Assembly: GCF_005080725.1 (NCBI RefSeq)
Contig: NZ_CP032999.1
Span: 213,605-277,604 of the forward strand
Direction: 5' to 3'
DNA length: 64,000 nt
Source of the DNA: Buchnera aphidicola (Sarucallis kahawaluokalani)
GTDB taxonomy: Bacteria; Pseudomonadota; Gammaproteobacteria; Enterobacterales; Enterobacteriaceae
The notes under the pieces were generated by a model that saw nothing but the letters and a program-made list of their open reading frames with translations, made no database searches and was not told where the DNA came from. This document shows positions 43,761 through 52,189 of the stretch, piece by piece (within the stretch, counting starts at the first letter, position 1; every line of letters begins with the position of its first letter). The position numbers were made by a program, and so were the translations under genes.

Positions 43761-44018
43761 TTATATGTCATTTTTTTTAATTACATGTAATTTTAAAATA
43801 AAAATATTCGGATCTTTTTGATTTGCCCTGACGGAAATTATATTTGGTTTCATTTGTATATATTTTTCTACAATAAACAAAATTTCCTTTTTTAATTTTA
43901 TAAAATGATCAGAATAATTTATACATTTTTTTTTTTTTAAGAATATCATTTGTAATCTTTTTTTCGCTATATATGCTGTATTTGTTCTACGTGATAATAA
44001 AACGTCTAACAATGACAT
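43761..44018 (-). CDS. minE: Cell division topological specificity factor MinE
   Basis: MinE drives MinCD off the membrane at mid-cell so division occurs there. The 85-residue protein (E. coli 88) has the membrane-binding N-terminus MSLLDVLLSRR, the anti-MinCD helix NTAYIAKKRLQMI (about 13-25), and the dimerising C-terminal domain. A T13 tract (A13 on the coding strand, 43926-43938) gives a KKKK run near residue 29. The ATG lies 3 bases after the minD stop; GGAG is inside the end of minD. leuA follows 61 bases downstream in the same direction. Confidence 0.96.
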   Translation of the reverse strand: MSLLDVLLSRRTNTAYIAKKRLQMIFLKKKKCINYSDHFIKLKKEILFIVEKYIQMKPNIISVRANQKDPNIFILKLHVIKKNDI

Positions 44019-44021
44019 TAT

Positions 44022-44834
44022 TCATCTCCAAAATAATCGTCTAAAAAAACTTTTTTTTTTTTCTGTTAAAAAACGAAAATTACATGTTGTTCCAAGTAAT
44101 CTACTTACTGTATCATGATATGCTTGACCCGCCTGAGATGTTTGATTTAAAATGATAGATTCACCTTTATTAGATGCTTTTAATACATCTACATCTTCTG
44201 GAATTACCCCAATCACTGGAATACGTAAAATATCTAACACATCATCCAAACTTAACATATCACCTCTTTTTACTCTTATTGGATTATATCTATTTAATAA
44301 TAAATACTCTTTTACAGGAAATAAATTATTTTCAGATCGTTTTGATTGAGCAGCAATAATACCTAAAATACGATCTGCATCCCTCACAGAAGTTACTTCT
44401 GGATTGGCAATAACAATTGCTTCATCAGCAAAATACATTGCTAAAATAGCGCCAGATTCAATTCCTGCTGGAGAATCACAAATAATAAAATCAAAATTCA
44501 TACTACATAATTTATTAAAAATTAAATCAACACCTTTTTTAGTTAACGAATCTTTATTTCTAGTTTGTGAGGTAGGTAAAATAAATAAATTTTTTGTATA
44601 TTTATCTTTTATTATTGCCTGTTCAAGTATTGCATCACCTTCAATAACATTAATTAAATCATATACAACACGTCTTTCACAACCCATAATTAAATCTAAA
44701 TTACGCAAACCAACATCAAAGTCAATAACTATAGTTTTTTTTCCACATTGAGCAAGACCAGTTGCAATAGCTGCACTGGATGTAGTTTTTCCTACTCCTC
44801 CTTTACCAGATGTAATTACAATAATACGAGCCAT
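44022..44834 (-). CDS. minD: Septum site-determining ATPase MinD
   Basis: MinD is a membrane-bound ATPase that recruits MinC and, with MinE, oscillates between poles. The 270 residues equal E. coli MinD. The deviant Walker A motif is GKGGVGKTTSS (10-20, K11 and K16), FDVGLRNLDLIMGCERR is conserved, and the C-terminal amphipathic membrane helix is present (KKKSFFRRLFWR). A run of 12 A on the coding strand (44051-44062) falls just before that helix, so slippage there would remove membrane binding. It lies 25 bases after minC and 3 bases before minE. Confidence 0.98.
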   Translation of the reverse strand: MARIIVITSGKGGVGKTTSSAAIATGLAQCGKKTIVIDFDVGLRNLDLIMGCERRVVYDLINVIEGDAILEQAIIKDKYTKNLFILPTSQTRNKDSLTKKGVDLIFNKLCSMNFDFIICDSPAGIESGAILAMYFADEAIVIANPEVTSVRDADRILGIIAAQSKRSENNLFPVKEYLLLNRYNPIRVKRGDMLSLDDVLDILRIPVIGVIPEDVDVLKASNKGESIILNQTSQAGQAYHDTVSRLLGTTCNFRFLTEKKKSFFRRLFWR

Positions 44835-44859
44835 ATATCTATTTCCATCGTTTAAAAAT

Positions 44860-45555
44860 TTATATCAACAAATGAGCATATACAACATGATTTTTCAAAA
44901 AAATATGTACACCATTTCCTAATAAATCATCAGATATTTGATCAAATAACAAATATTCTCCAGCAATAGAAACAATTTCAGCAAAAAATTTTGTACAAAA
45001 AATATTTCTTGTTTTATCTCCATGAACACCAGCTAAAGCACGTCCTCGCATAGCACCATAAACATGAATATTACCTCCAGCAATTAATTCTGCTCCTGTA
45101 CTTACATTATTAATAACAATCAAATCTGAATGATTAACATAAATTTTTTGACCCGAACGTACTGGAGTAGTAATAATTTTTGATTGTAATTTTTTATATT
45201 TTAACGAATTATTTTTATCTATATAATTTATATTATTTAAAAAATTTTTTCCTTCTGGAAAAATTGGAAAACCAGATCGCATAATTATTTTTTTTAAAAT
45301 AGAATCAATATATCCGGAAATTCCAATAATTCTTAAACCAGTCGATCTAATTGCGTATTGCATATCATTCCAATTTACTGATGAATTTAAAAAAGACACA
45401 TTTAATATAATAGAAGCATTTTTAAAAAATTCAGGTGCTGATTGGATTTTTTTATATATTGCTTTTTTTACAACATCTATAGTATTATTTTTAATGTATA
45501 AAACTAAAAATGTAAATACACTTCCTCTAAATTCTATTGGATAATTTTCTAACAT
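44860..45555 (-). CDS. minC: Septum site-determining inhibitor MinC
   Basis: MinC blocks FtsZ rings near the poles when brought there by MinD. The 231-residue protein equals E. coli MinC in length. The N-terminal FtsZ-inhibiting domain is diverged; the C-terminal beta-helical MinD-binding domain is well kept (VRSGQKIYVNHSDLIV, STGAELIAGGNIHVYG and GRALAGVHGD). The first gene of the minCDE-leuABCD run on the minus strand; its promoter must lie in the 826-base empty region upstream. Keeping the whole Min system indicates real mid-cell placement in this round symbiont. Confidence 0.96.
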   Translation of the reverse strand: MLENYPIEFRGSVFTFLVLYIKNNTIDVVKKAIYKKIQSAPEFFKNASIILNVSFLNSSVNWNDMQYAIRSTGLRIIGISGYIDSILKKIIMRSGFPIFPEGKNFLNNINYIDKNNSLKYKKLQSKIITTPVRSGQKIYVNHSDLIVINNVSTGAELIAGGNIHVYGAMRGRALAGVHGDKTRNIFCTKFFAEIVSIAGEYLLFDQISDDLLGNGVHIFLKNHVVYAHLLI

Positions 45556-46381
45556 ATAATTCAGTTGATTTCAAATATTTATACTAAGGTGTAATAAAAA
45601 AATATAAATATATTATTATAATTTATTAACTAATGTCTTATTCAAAATAAATAAAATATAAAATATATTTAATTAGTTCGAGAAAATATAATCATTATAT
45701 AATACTTGTAATTTTTAATGAAATTTTTGGCAGAAAAGATTTTTATTTACTATGTAAGATCATTTCAGTGAAAAATATTTTTGTAATAAAAATATTCAGA
45801 ATTACATTTAAAGATTTTTATTAAAAAATTTTTATGTTATTATTAAAATTAAATTTATAGAAGCATATAATACAATAAAAAAAAATATATATTTATTTAA
45901 AATTAATTATTTTTGATATTTATTATAAAAACGTCAATGCATAGAATATATATTTATAATATTTTTAAAAATAAAATAATTATGCGATATCTTATAAAAA
46001 ATTTTTTTTAATAATATATTTATCTTAATAGAAATATAAATTTATAAAATATATTTTCTTAATATTTTTATATCTATAAAAATAATATCAAATTTATTAT
46101 TAAAATTATAATACATTTAAAAAATCATTTTAAATTAAAAGTTTTTTCAAATACCAATAAAAGTATTTTTAATAAAAATTTATTTTTTAATATATTGATT
46201 TTATCGTATAGTTTTAAAAAACATTAATAGAATTAAATAATATGAAAATATTTTATAAAGATTGATACATAAAATTATACCTTACATAATAAAATTATAT
46301 TAATTATTTTATATAAATCATGTATATAAAATAGTTCAAAATATTATGTATGTGTTACTAAAATTGATACACATATATTAT
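45556..46381. other. Intergenic region upstream of minC (826 bases)
   Basis: There is no open frame, RNA or clear hairpin here. The DNA is very A+T-rich and presumably holds the min-leu promoter. It is likely the remnant of genes lost between minC and the tRNA cluster; I recognised no fragment. Confidence 0.55.
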
Positions 46382-46465
46382 TACCCAGAGCGGGAATCGA
46401 ACCCGCAAAGCTGTTAAGCCGAGGGATTTTAAGTCCCTTGTGTTTACCTATTTCACCATCCGGGC
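46382..46465 (-). tRNA. tRNA-Leu(UAA)
   Basis: The reverse complement folds into a cloverleaf with acceptor GCCCGGA/TCTGGGT (two G-U pairs), an anticodon stem AGGGA/TCCCT closing the loop CTTAAAA (anticodon UAA), a class II variable arm, and the T arm GCGGG TTCGATT CCCGC. The discriminator is A and CCA is not encoded. It follows tRNA-Cys by 16 bases, matching the cysT-leuZ order of E. coli. 84 bases. Confidence 0.97.
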
Positions 46466-46481
46466 AAAAATAAAATAAAAA

Positions 46482-46553
46482 AGGCGCGTTCTGGAATTGA
46501 ACCAGATTATACGGATTTGCAGTCCGCCACATAAGCCAATCTGTCAACGCGCC
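46482..46553 (-). tRNA. tRNA-Cys(GCA)
   Basis: The acceptor GGCGCGT/ACGCGCC and the anticodon loop CTGCAAA (anticodon GCA) are clear. The discriminator is U, as expected for cysteine. CCA is not encoded. It is upstream of tRNA-Leu on the same strand; the tRNA-Gly that precedes them in E. coli (glyW) is not found in the adjoining sequence. 72 bases. Confidence 0.97.
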
Positions 46554-46752
46554 AAAAGATTTTTATTAAATAATCTATATATCGTATACTTCGTATTAAT
46601 TAATTATATTTTAATTAATTCATCTTATATATTATCATAACATAAAATATTATCAAAATAAATAAATAAAAACTTTACATATAATATTATTTATATTAGT
46701 ATATAATAAAAATTATATTGATATAAATAAAAAAGTTTTTATATACATATCA

Positions 46753-46840
46753 GGAGGAGTGGCCGAGTGGTTTAAGGCAGCGGTCTTGAAAACCGCCGAT
46801 GAGTAATACTCATCCGAGAGTTCGAATCCCTCCTCCTCCA
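46753..46840 (+). tRNA. tRNA-Ser(UGA)
   Basis: The acceptor GGAGGAG/CTCCTCC is fully paired. The anticodon stem GCGGT/ACCGC closes the loop CTTGAAA (anticodon UGA), and the long variable arm GATGAG/CTCATC is typical of serine. In the T stem (GAGAG with CCCTC around the TTCGAAT loop) one pair is an A-C mismatch. The discriminator is A rather than the G usual for serine, if the acceptor is paired as given. CCA is not separately encoded. 88 bases. Confidence 0.95.
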
Positions 46841-46961
46841 CAGATCTTTACATATTACATTAATAATTAAAAAAATTTATATAAGAATTATATTTATAAA
46901 AATATATTATCTATGATAAAATGCTCACATCATAATTAATGATATGTTTTTAAATATATTA

Positions 46962-48494
46962 TTATATTATAAAATAAAAGTTTTTTAATCGAATCCCAAA
47001 TATAAATAATACTAAAAAATATATTACCCAAGAAAACATAAATATTATCAATAAACTAAAAATTTTCCACCAAATAGTACCAATATTCCAGTTCGGAAAT
47101 AATACGAAAAAAGTAATTAATACAATAAACATCACTAATGACGAAAATATTACTTTAAATAGAAAAACTGGCCAATCAGACTGTAATTTAAATAAGCCCT
47201 TGCGATGTAAATTCCAATACAATAAAATACAATTTAACCAAGCTGAAAAACTAATAGATAATGATAAACCTAAGTTACCAAGTTTCATAAATAAAAAAAA
47301 TAAATTAATACCTTGTGTAAATATTATTGTTATTAATGAAATAACCATAGGTGTTTTCATATCTTGACGTGCATAAAATGCAGGAGATAGAATTTTTACT
47401 AAAATCAAACCCAATAATCCTATGGAGTATCCTACCAAAGATCTTTCTGTCATCATGGTATCAAATTTTGTAAATTTCCCATATTGAAATAATACTGTAA
47501 TTAACGGGTGAGATAAAACATATAAAATAATTGAACTAGGTAATCCTACCATCACACTAATTCGAATACCCCAATTAATTAATTGACAAAATTGATTATA
47601 TTTATTATTAACAATACTTTTTGTTAGAGAAGATAATAAGATAGTACCAAGTGAGATTCCTAATATTCCTACTGGAAATTCAATTAATCTATCTGCATAA
47701 TACATCCAGGATACTGAACCTGAAATAAATAAAGATGATAATACGCTATTAATTAATAAAGAAATATGATTAGCTGAAATTCCTAAAATACCAATACCAA
47801 TTTTCTTTAATAAGTTTGATATTTTTAATATTTTAAAATTTATTTGTGGTAAAACAAACATATTAATTTTTTTTAAAAACAAAAATTGGTATAAAAATTG
47901 CAATATACCGCCAAAAATTACAGACCAGGATAAAGCAAAAATTGGAGTATAAAAATATTTTGTAAAAAACAATGAAAATATTATCATACTACTATTTAAT
48001 AAAATTGGTGAGCATACTGGAATAACAAAAAAATTCCAAATATTTAAAACAGCTGTCGTTAAAGATGATAACGAGATAAAAAAAATATAAGGAAAAGTTA
48101 TTCTTAATAATTCTACAGTTAACTCAAATAATTTTTTTTTTTTTAAAAATCCAGGAACAATAATACAAATAATATAAGGAGCGCAATATATACCTATAAT
48201 AGTTAAAAAAAACAATACTAAAATCATAAAACCTAAAATAGAAGAAAAAAACTTTCGGGTGAAATAAATATTTTTTTTTTTATATTGAATAAGAATAGGA
48301 ATAATAATTTGTAAAAACGCTCCTTCTGCAAAAATTCTTCTTAATAAATTAGGTACTTTAAAAGCTATAAAAAATGCATCCGTTGATACAGATACTCCAA
48401 ATGTATAAGCAATAATAAAATCACGAATAAAACTTAATATTCTTGAAAAGAAAGTCACTAAACTAATATTAATAAACGATTTTAAGAGATTCAT
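46962..48494 (-). CDS. murJ: Lipid II flippase MurJ (MviN)
   Basis: MurJ flips the peptidoglycan precursor lipid II across the inner membrane. The 510 residues (E. coli 511) form about 14 membrane segments of the MOP exporter superfamily. The family N-terminus is well kept (ISLVTFFSRILSFIRD, TDAFFIAFKVPNLLRRIFAEGAF given in parts: FIAFKVPNLLRR and IFAEGAF), as is FYARQDMKTP in the second half. Runs of 13 and 11 A on the coding strand (48132-48144 and near 48271) encode basic loops. It lies downstream of nothing on its strand, so it is probably transcribed alone. Its presence implies that some peptidoglycan is still made. Confidence 0.95.
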   Translation of the reverse strand: MNLLKSFINISLVTFFSRILSFIRDFIIAYTFGVSVSTDAFFIAFKVPNLLRRIFAEGAFLQIIIPILIQYKKKNIYFTRKFFSSILGFMILVLFFLTIIGIYCAPYIICIIVPGFLKKKKLFELTVELLRITFPYIFFISLSSLTTAVLNIWNFFVIPVCSPILLNSSMIIFSLFFTKYFYTPIFALSWSVIFGGILQFLYQFLFLKKINMFVLPQINFKILKISNLLKKIGIGILGISANHISLLINSVLSSLFISGSVSWMYYADRLIEFPVGILGISLGTILLSSLTKSIVNNKYNQFCQLINWGIRISVMVGLPSSIILYVLSHPLITVLFQYGKFTKFDTMMTERSLVGYSIGLLGLILVKILSPAFYARQDMKTPMVISLITIIFTQGINLFFLFMKLGNLGLSLSISFSAWLNCILLYWNLHRKGLFKLQSDWPVFLFKVIFSSLVMFIVLITFFVLFPNWNIGTIWWKIFSLLIIFMFSWVIYFLVLFIFGIRLKNFYFII

Positions 48495-49089
48495 ATGTTA
48501 ATAAAATTTTTAGATGAACGTAAAATTTAAAAATAAAGAGTTATCCCCTAAAATATATTATTATTTCACAACATCAAATAGAATAATTAATTTTTTAGAT
48601 ATGACAATATAAACTGTATAAAAATCTTACATTCATATATTTAATAAATATCTATATATAACAAATTTTATGACAACGCACAAAATTAAATTGAGTTAAA
48701 TATCAAGGTATATGTAATGTAACATTTAAATATTATAAATCATTATTCAAATGATTTAATTTTAATGTTGCTAATTTATATATTTCAATATATTATATTT
48801 TACAAGATAATAAAATAAAATTACAATTTAACAATTAAGTATGAAATGTATAAGAAATAATATATAATAAAATATAAATATTAGAAAAGAATAAATTTAA
48901 AAATATATTTCAAAAAATGATATAATAGTTATAAAATTATTTTTATTAAATAATATCTTTGATAAAATTCATTTTATTATAACTAAAGCGTTTATTTTAA
49001 CATAAAATTAGTAAATGATCAAGAAAAATAAAATTAAAAATATTAACTATAATACATTTGAAAAATGTAATACTATAAAAGGTACGTAA
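48495..49089. other. Intergenic region between murJ and flgD (595 bases)
   Basis: No gene, RNA or clear remnant is seen. In other Buchnera this position holds the start of the flagellar flgNABC genes, so the DNA is probably what is left of them. I searched by eye for C-terminal FlgC-like sequence before flgD and found none. A short hairpin ACATTT/AAATGT lies near 49055. Confidence 0.5.
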
Positions 49090-49767
49090 ATGAATATTAT
49101 TAATAGTATTAATATTAAAAAAATGTCTACTATTTATTTTAAAAATAAAAATATCATATCTCATTTAAAAAATACAATACAAAAAAAAAAAAATATTCAA
49201 GTATCAAATAAAAATATCTATGATCAAAAAATACAAAAAATAAAAAAAAACAATATATCTAAAAAAACAATAGATCAAGTCAGTCTAGAAAATAATCTAA
49301 TTAATATTAATAATTCAACAATTTATAATATCAATGAAGAAAATTCTAATTTTTTAAATCTATCAGAATTAATTGGACATAATGTACTAATCCCTGGGTC
49401 TAAAATTACTTATATTAAAAATACCAATATAATATATGGTTATTTCTTACCTAAATATACAACATCGTTATTAATACAAATTAAAGATCAAAATCATCAT
49501 TTAATTTTTTCGAATTTAATTAATACACAAAAACCTGGAAATTATACATATTACTGGAATGGAGAAGTTAATAATATATGTAATTTAAACTCAGGTTTAT
49601 ATGAACTTTCAATCCAAGCTGAAAACGAAAATGGACCATTTTATGTACAACCTTTAGTTCATGGTATCGTGAAAAGTATTGATTATGATCCGAATGCTAA
49701 TGCATATAAAATTAATTTAGGTATTACTGGAAAAGTTGATATAAAAGATATTAAAAGAATATTTTAA
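49090..49767 (+). CDS. flgD: Flagellar hook-capping protein FlgD, N-terminus diverged, isolated from all other flg genes
   Basis: FlgD caps the growing flagellar hook. From about residue 93 the 225-residue protein aligns well with E. coli FlgD: LIGHNVLIPGSKI, GKAG-like TQKPGNYTYYWNGEVN, NSGLYELSIQAENENG, VQPLVHGIVKSI and the end LGITGKVDIKDIKRIF. The first 90 residues do not: the family signature FLTLLVxQLxNQDPxNPM, needed for export and early function, is absent and is replaced by a lysine/asparagine/isoleucine-rich stretch with an A13 tract at 49181-49193. AAGG stands 7 bases before the ATG, so it looks translated. No other flagellar gene is in the window. Either the cap domain has a separate use or the gene is in decay. 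Confidence 0.85.
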   Translation: MNIINSINIKKMSTIYFKNKNIISHLKNTIQKKKNIQVSNKNIYDQKIQKIKKNNISKKTIDQVSLENNLININNSTIYNINEENSNFLNLSELIGHNVLIPGSKITYIKNTNIIYGYFLPKYTTSLLIQIKDQNHHLIFSNLINTQKPGNYTYYWNGEVNNICNLNSGLYELSIQAENENGPFYVQPLVHGIVKSIDYDPNANAYKINLGITGKVDIKDIKRIF

Positions 49768-50009
49768 AATATATAATCAAATAAGTGTTTTATTATCTTT
49801 TAATATAAAATTTAAAAAATTATTTTAAAAGATTTAATAAAATTATATAAAAAAATTTATTTAAAATATAAAAATCACTTTCAAAATTAATATATTCTTA
49901 AAAATAATTTTAATATTTAAAAAAAATATAAACATATTAATATACTAAAAAAAAATATATAATCTTTTTTATATCATATACAATTAAATACTTAAAAATT
50001 CGGAATATA

Positions 50010-50945
50010 ATGCATAAAAAAAATATCTTCAATATAAAAATTACTTATGATGATCAAAAACAAAGAATAGATAACTTTGTACGTAAAAAATTTCATAAAA
50101 TCCCGAAAAACGCATTATATAAAATGCTTAGAACAGGTGATATAAAAATTAATACAAAAAAAATTCAACCAGATTATAAGTTAGAAGTAGGAGATACTTT
50201 ATCATATTATAAAACAATTAAATTAAAAAATAACAATAAAAATATTTTATTAAATAATACAATGAAGAAAAAATTTTTATCTTACATTTTATTTGAAGAT
50301 AATCATTTGTTGATTCTTAATAAACCAACTGGCATACCAGTACATGGTGGCAGTGGGTTAAAATTTGGAATTATAGAAATATTTAGATTACTATACTCAC
50401 ATTCTCATTTTTTAGAACTAATACATCGAATAGATCGAAATACTTCTGGTATATTAATGCTAGCAAAAAAAAAATCTACTCTAAAAAATATACATCAGCA
50501 ATTTAGAGAAAATAAAATTTTTAAAAGTTATACTGCAATTTTACATGGCATTCTAGATTATAATATAAAACACGTGTCTGTACCGATTTATAAAAATATG
50601 AAAAATGGAAAAAAAATCATTACAGTTAATCCATTAGGTAAACAATCTACTAGTACTTTTAAATTTAAAAAAAAAATTAATCAACATACCTTAGTAGAAA
50701 TTATTCCTCGCACTGGTAGGACACACCAAATACGAGTACATGCTGCACATATCGGGCACCCAATTGTTTTTGATGATATATATGGTCATTGCAAATTAGA
50801 TAATAATATTCAAGTGAAAAAAAAATATAAACAAATTTTATTACATGCATCTAAAATTATTTTTTATCATCCTGATAATAATAAAAAATACCACATTTAT
50901 GCACCTTTAGAAGACAAATTTATAAAATTTTTTCAAAACATATAA
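50010..50945 (+). CDS. rluC: 23S rRNA pseudouridine synthase RluC
   Basis: RluC makes pseudouridines 955, 2504 and 2580 of 23S rRNA. The 311-residue protein (E. coli 319) starts with an S4-like RNA-binding domain (to about residue 65) and has the RluA-family catalytic block ELIHRIDRNTSGILMLAKK with the catalytic aspartate D142, plus RTGRTHQIRVHAAHIGHPI. A weak GGA lies before the ATG. In E. coli and other Buchnera rne (RNase E) is adjacent upstream; here the 242 bases before rluC are empty and the next gene is flgD. Confidence 0.95.
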   Translation: MHKKNIFNIKITYDDQKQRIDNFVRKKFHKIPKNALYKMLRTGDIKINTKKIQPDYKLEVGDTLSYYKTIKLKNNNKNILLNNTMKKKFLSYILFEDNHLLILNKPTGIPVHGGSGLKFGIIEIFRLLYSHSHFLELIHRIDRNTSGILMLAKKKSTLKNIHQQFRENKIFKSYTAILHGILDYNIKHVSVPIYKNMKNGKKIITVNPLGKQSTSTFKFKKKINQHTLVEIIPRTGRTHQIRVHAAHIGHPIVFDDIYGHCKLDNNIQVKKKYKQILLHASKIIFYHPDNNKKYHIYAPLEDKFIKFFQNI

Positions 50946-50983
50946 TTAAAATATATTCATATATTCCTTAAGGAGTTTTCTAT

Positions 50984-51166
50984 ATGGCAGTTCAAAAAAG
51001 TAAACCAACACGATCAAAAAGAGGTATGCGTAGATCTCATAGTAAATTAACACCAGTTATTCTATCGCAAGATAAATTTAGTAAAGAAATACATATTCGA
51101 CATTGTATTACAAAAAAACTTTTTTATAAAGGTCAATTAATTATAAAAAAGAACCACAACAAATAA
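50984..51166 (+). CDS. rpmF: 50S ribosomal protein L32
   Basis: L32 is a small protein of the large ribosomal subunit. The 60 residues (E. coli 57) begin [19 protein letters not shown], nearly identical to E. coli, and continue with a diverged, basic second half ending in lysine and asparagine. A full AAGGAG precedes the ATG. It sits upstream of fabD; plsX and fabH, which stand between rpmF and fabD in E. coli, are absent, with only 102 bases here. Confidence 0.97.
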   Translation: MAVQKSKPTRSKRGMRRSHSKLTPVILSQDKFSKEIHIRHCITKKLFYKGQLIIKKNHNK

Positions 51167-51268
51167 ATATATCAATATTTGATGTAAGTAAAATAATTTT
51201 AAGTAAATATATTTAATAAATTACAATATAAAAATTATTTTTACAATATTAAGGTGAAAATTATCTTC

Positions 51269-52189
51269 TTGAAAATAGCAATGATTTTTCCGGGACAAAG
51301 TATACAAAATATTAACCAAATATTACATTTAAATAAATATAATCATGTTATTAAAAATACATTTGATGAAGCATCAGAATATTTACATTACAATATTTGG
51401 AAAAATATACAAAAAAAAAAATATATAATTAAAAAACAAGGGTATGCACAACCAATTTTAATTACTATCGCAGTAGCAATTTATAGATTTTGGAAAAAAA
51501 TCAGCGGAAAAAATCCTCATATTGTATCAGGACATAGTTTAGGAGAATATTCTGCTTTAATATGTAGTGATGCAATAAAATTCTCAGAAGGACTTTTATT
51601 AGTGCAACGAAGAGAACATATGATGAAAAAAAATTCTTCATCATTAGAAATACAAATGCAAGCTATTATTGGATTATCAAAAAATATCATTGTAGAAATA
51701 TTAAAAAAAAATCATTTAATTAAATTTATTAGTATTGCAAGTATAAATTCAAAAAATCAAGTCATTATTTCAGGATATAAAAAACCTGTAGAAAAAATCA
51801 ATATAACATTAGAAGCACTTGGAGCAATAATTATCCCACTAAAAATTGATGTTGCGGCACATTGTTTTATTATGAAAAAAATTTATAGAAAATTTTCTAA
51901 ACAAATAAAAAAAATTTTGATTAAAAAAACTAAATATCCAGTAATTAATAGTACAATCATAAAAAAACAAAATAAAAGCGATACTATTCAAAAAAATTTT
52001 ATTAAACAACTTTCTCATCCAGTACAGTGGGAAAAAACAATGCATATAATTACATTAACATCGGATATTATTTTAGAAATTAGTACAAATAACGTCTTAA
52101 AAAAAATATGTAAAGATAATAATTATATTAATATTATATCAATCAATAATTTTAAAAATATTAAATTAACATTAAATTTATTAAAATGA
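51269..52189 (+). CDS. fabD: Malonyl-CoA:ACP transacylase
   Basis: FabD loads malonyl groups onto ACP for fatty acid synthesis. From a TTG at 51269 the protein has 306 residues (E. coli 309) and begins MKIAMIFPGQS; GTG at 51254 would add five residues. An AAGG at 51251-51254 lies rather far from the TTG, so the start is uncertain. The nucleophile is in GHSLGEYSAL and the catalytic histidine in DVAAHCFIMKK. The usual FPGQGSQ loop reads FPGQSIQ, replacing the oxyanion-hole glycine by serine. Its last four bases overlap the fabG start (ATGA), so the two are coupled. Confidence 0.95.
   Translation: MKIAMIFPGQSIQNINQILHLNKYNHVIKNTFDEASEYLHYNIWKNIQKKKYIIKKQGYAQPILITIAVAIYRFWKKISGKNPHIVSGHSLGEYSALICSDAIKFSEGLLLVQRREHMMKKNSSSLEIQMQAIIGLSKNIIVEILKKNHLIKFISIASINSKNQVIISGYKKPVEKINITLEALGAIIIPLKIDVAAHCFIMKKIYRKFSKQIKKILIKKTKYPVINSTIIKKQNKSDTIQKNFIKQLSHPVQWEKTMHIITLTSDIILEISTNNVLKKICKDNNYINIISINNFKNIKLTLNLLK

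Noticed and set aside
45556-46381. A small RNA gene (tmRNA, rnpB, 4.5S) in the long gaps
   Set aside because: No GC-enriched, conserved core of any of these RNAs was recognisable in any gap.
49090-49360. Frameshift at the A13 tract as the reason for the missing FlgD N-terminal motif
   Set aside because: Reading the +1 frame around the tract does not restore the FLTLLVxQLxNQDP block.
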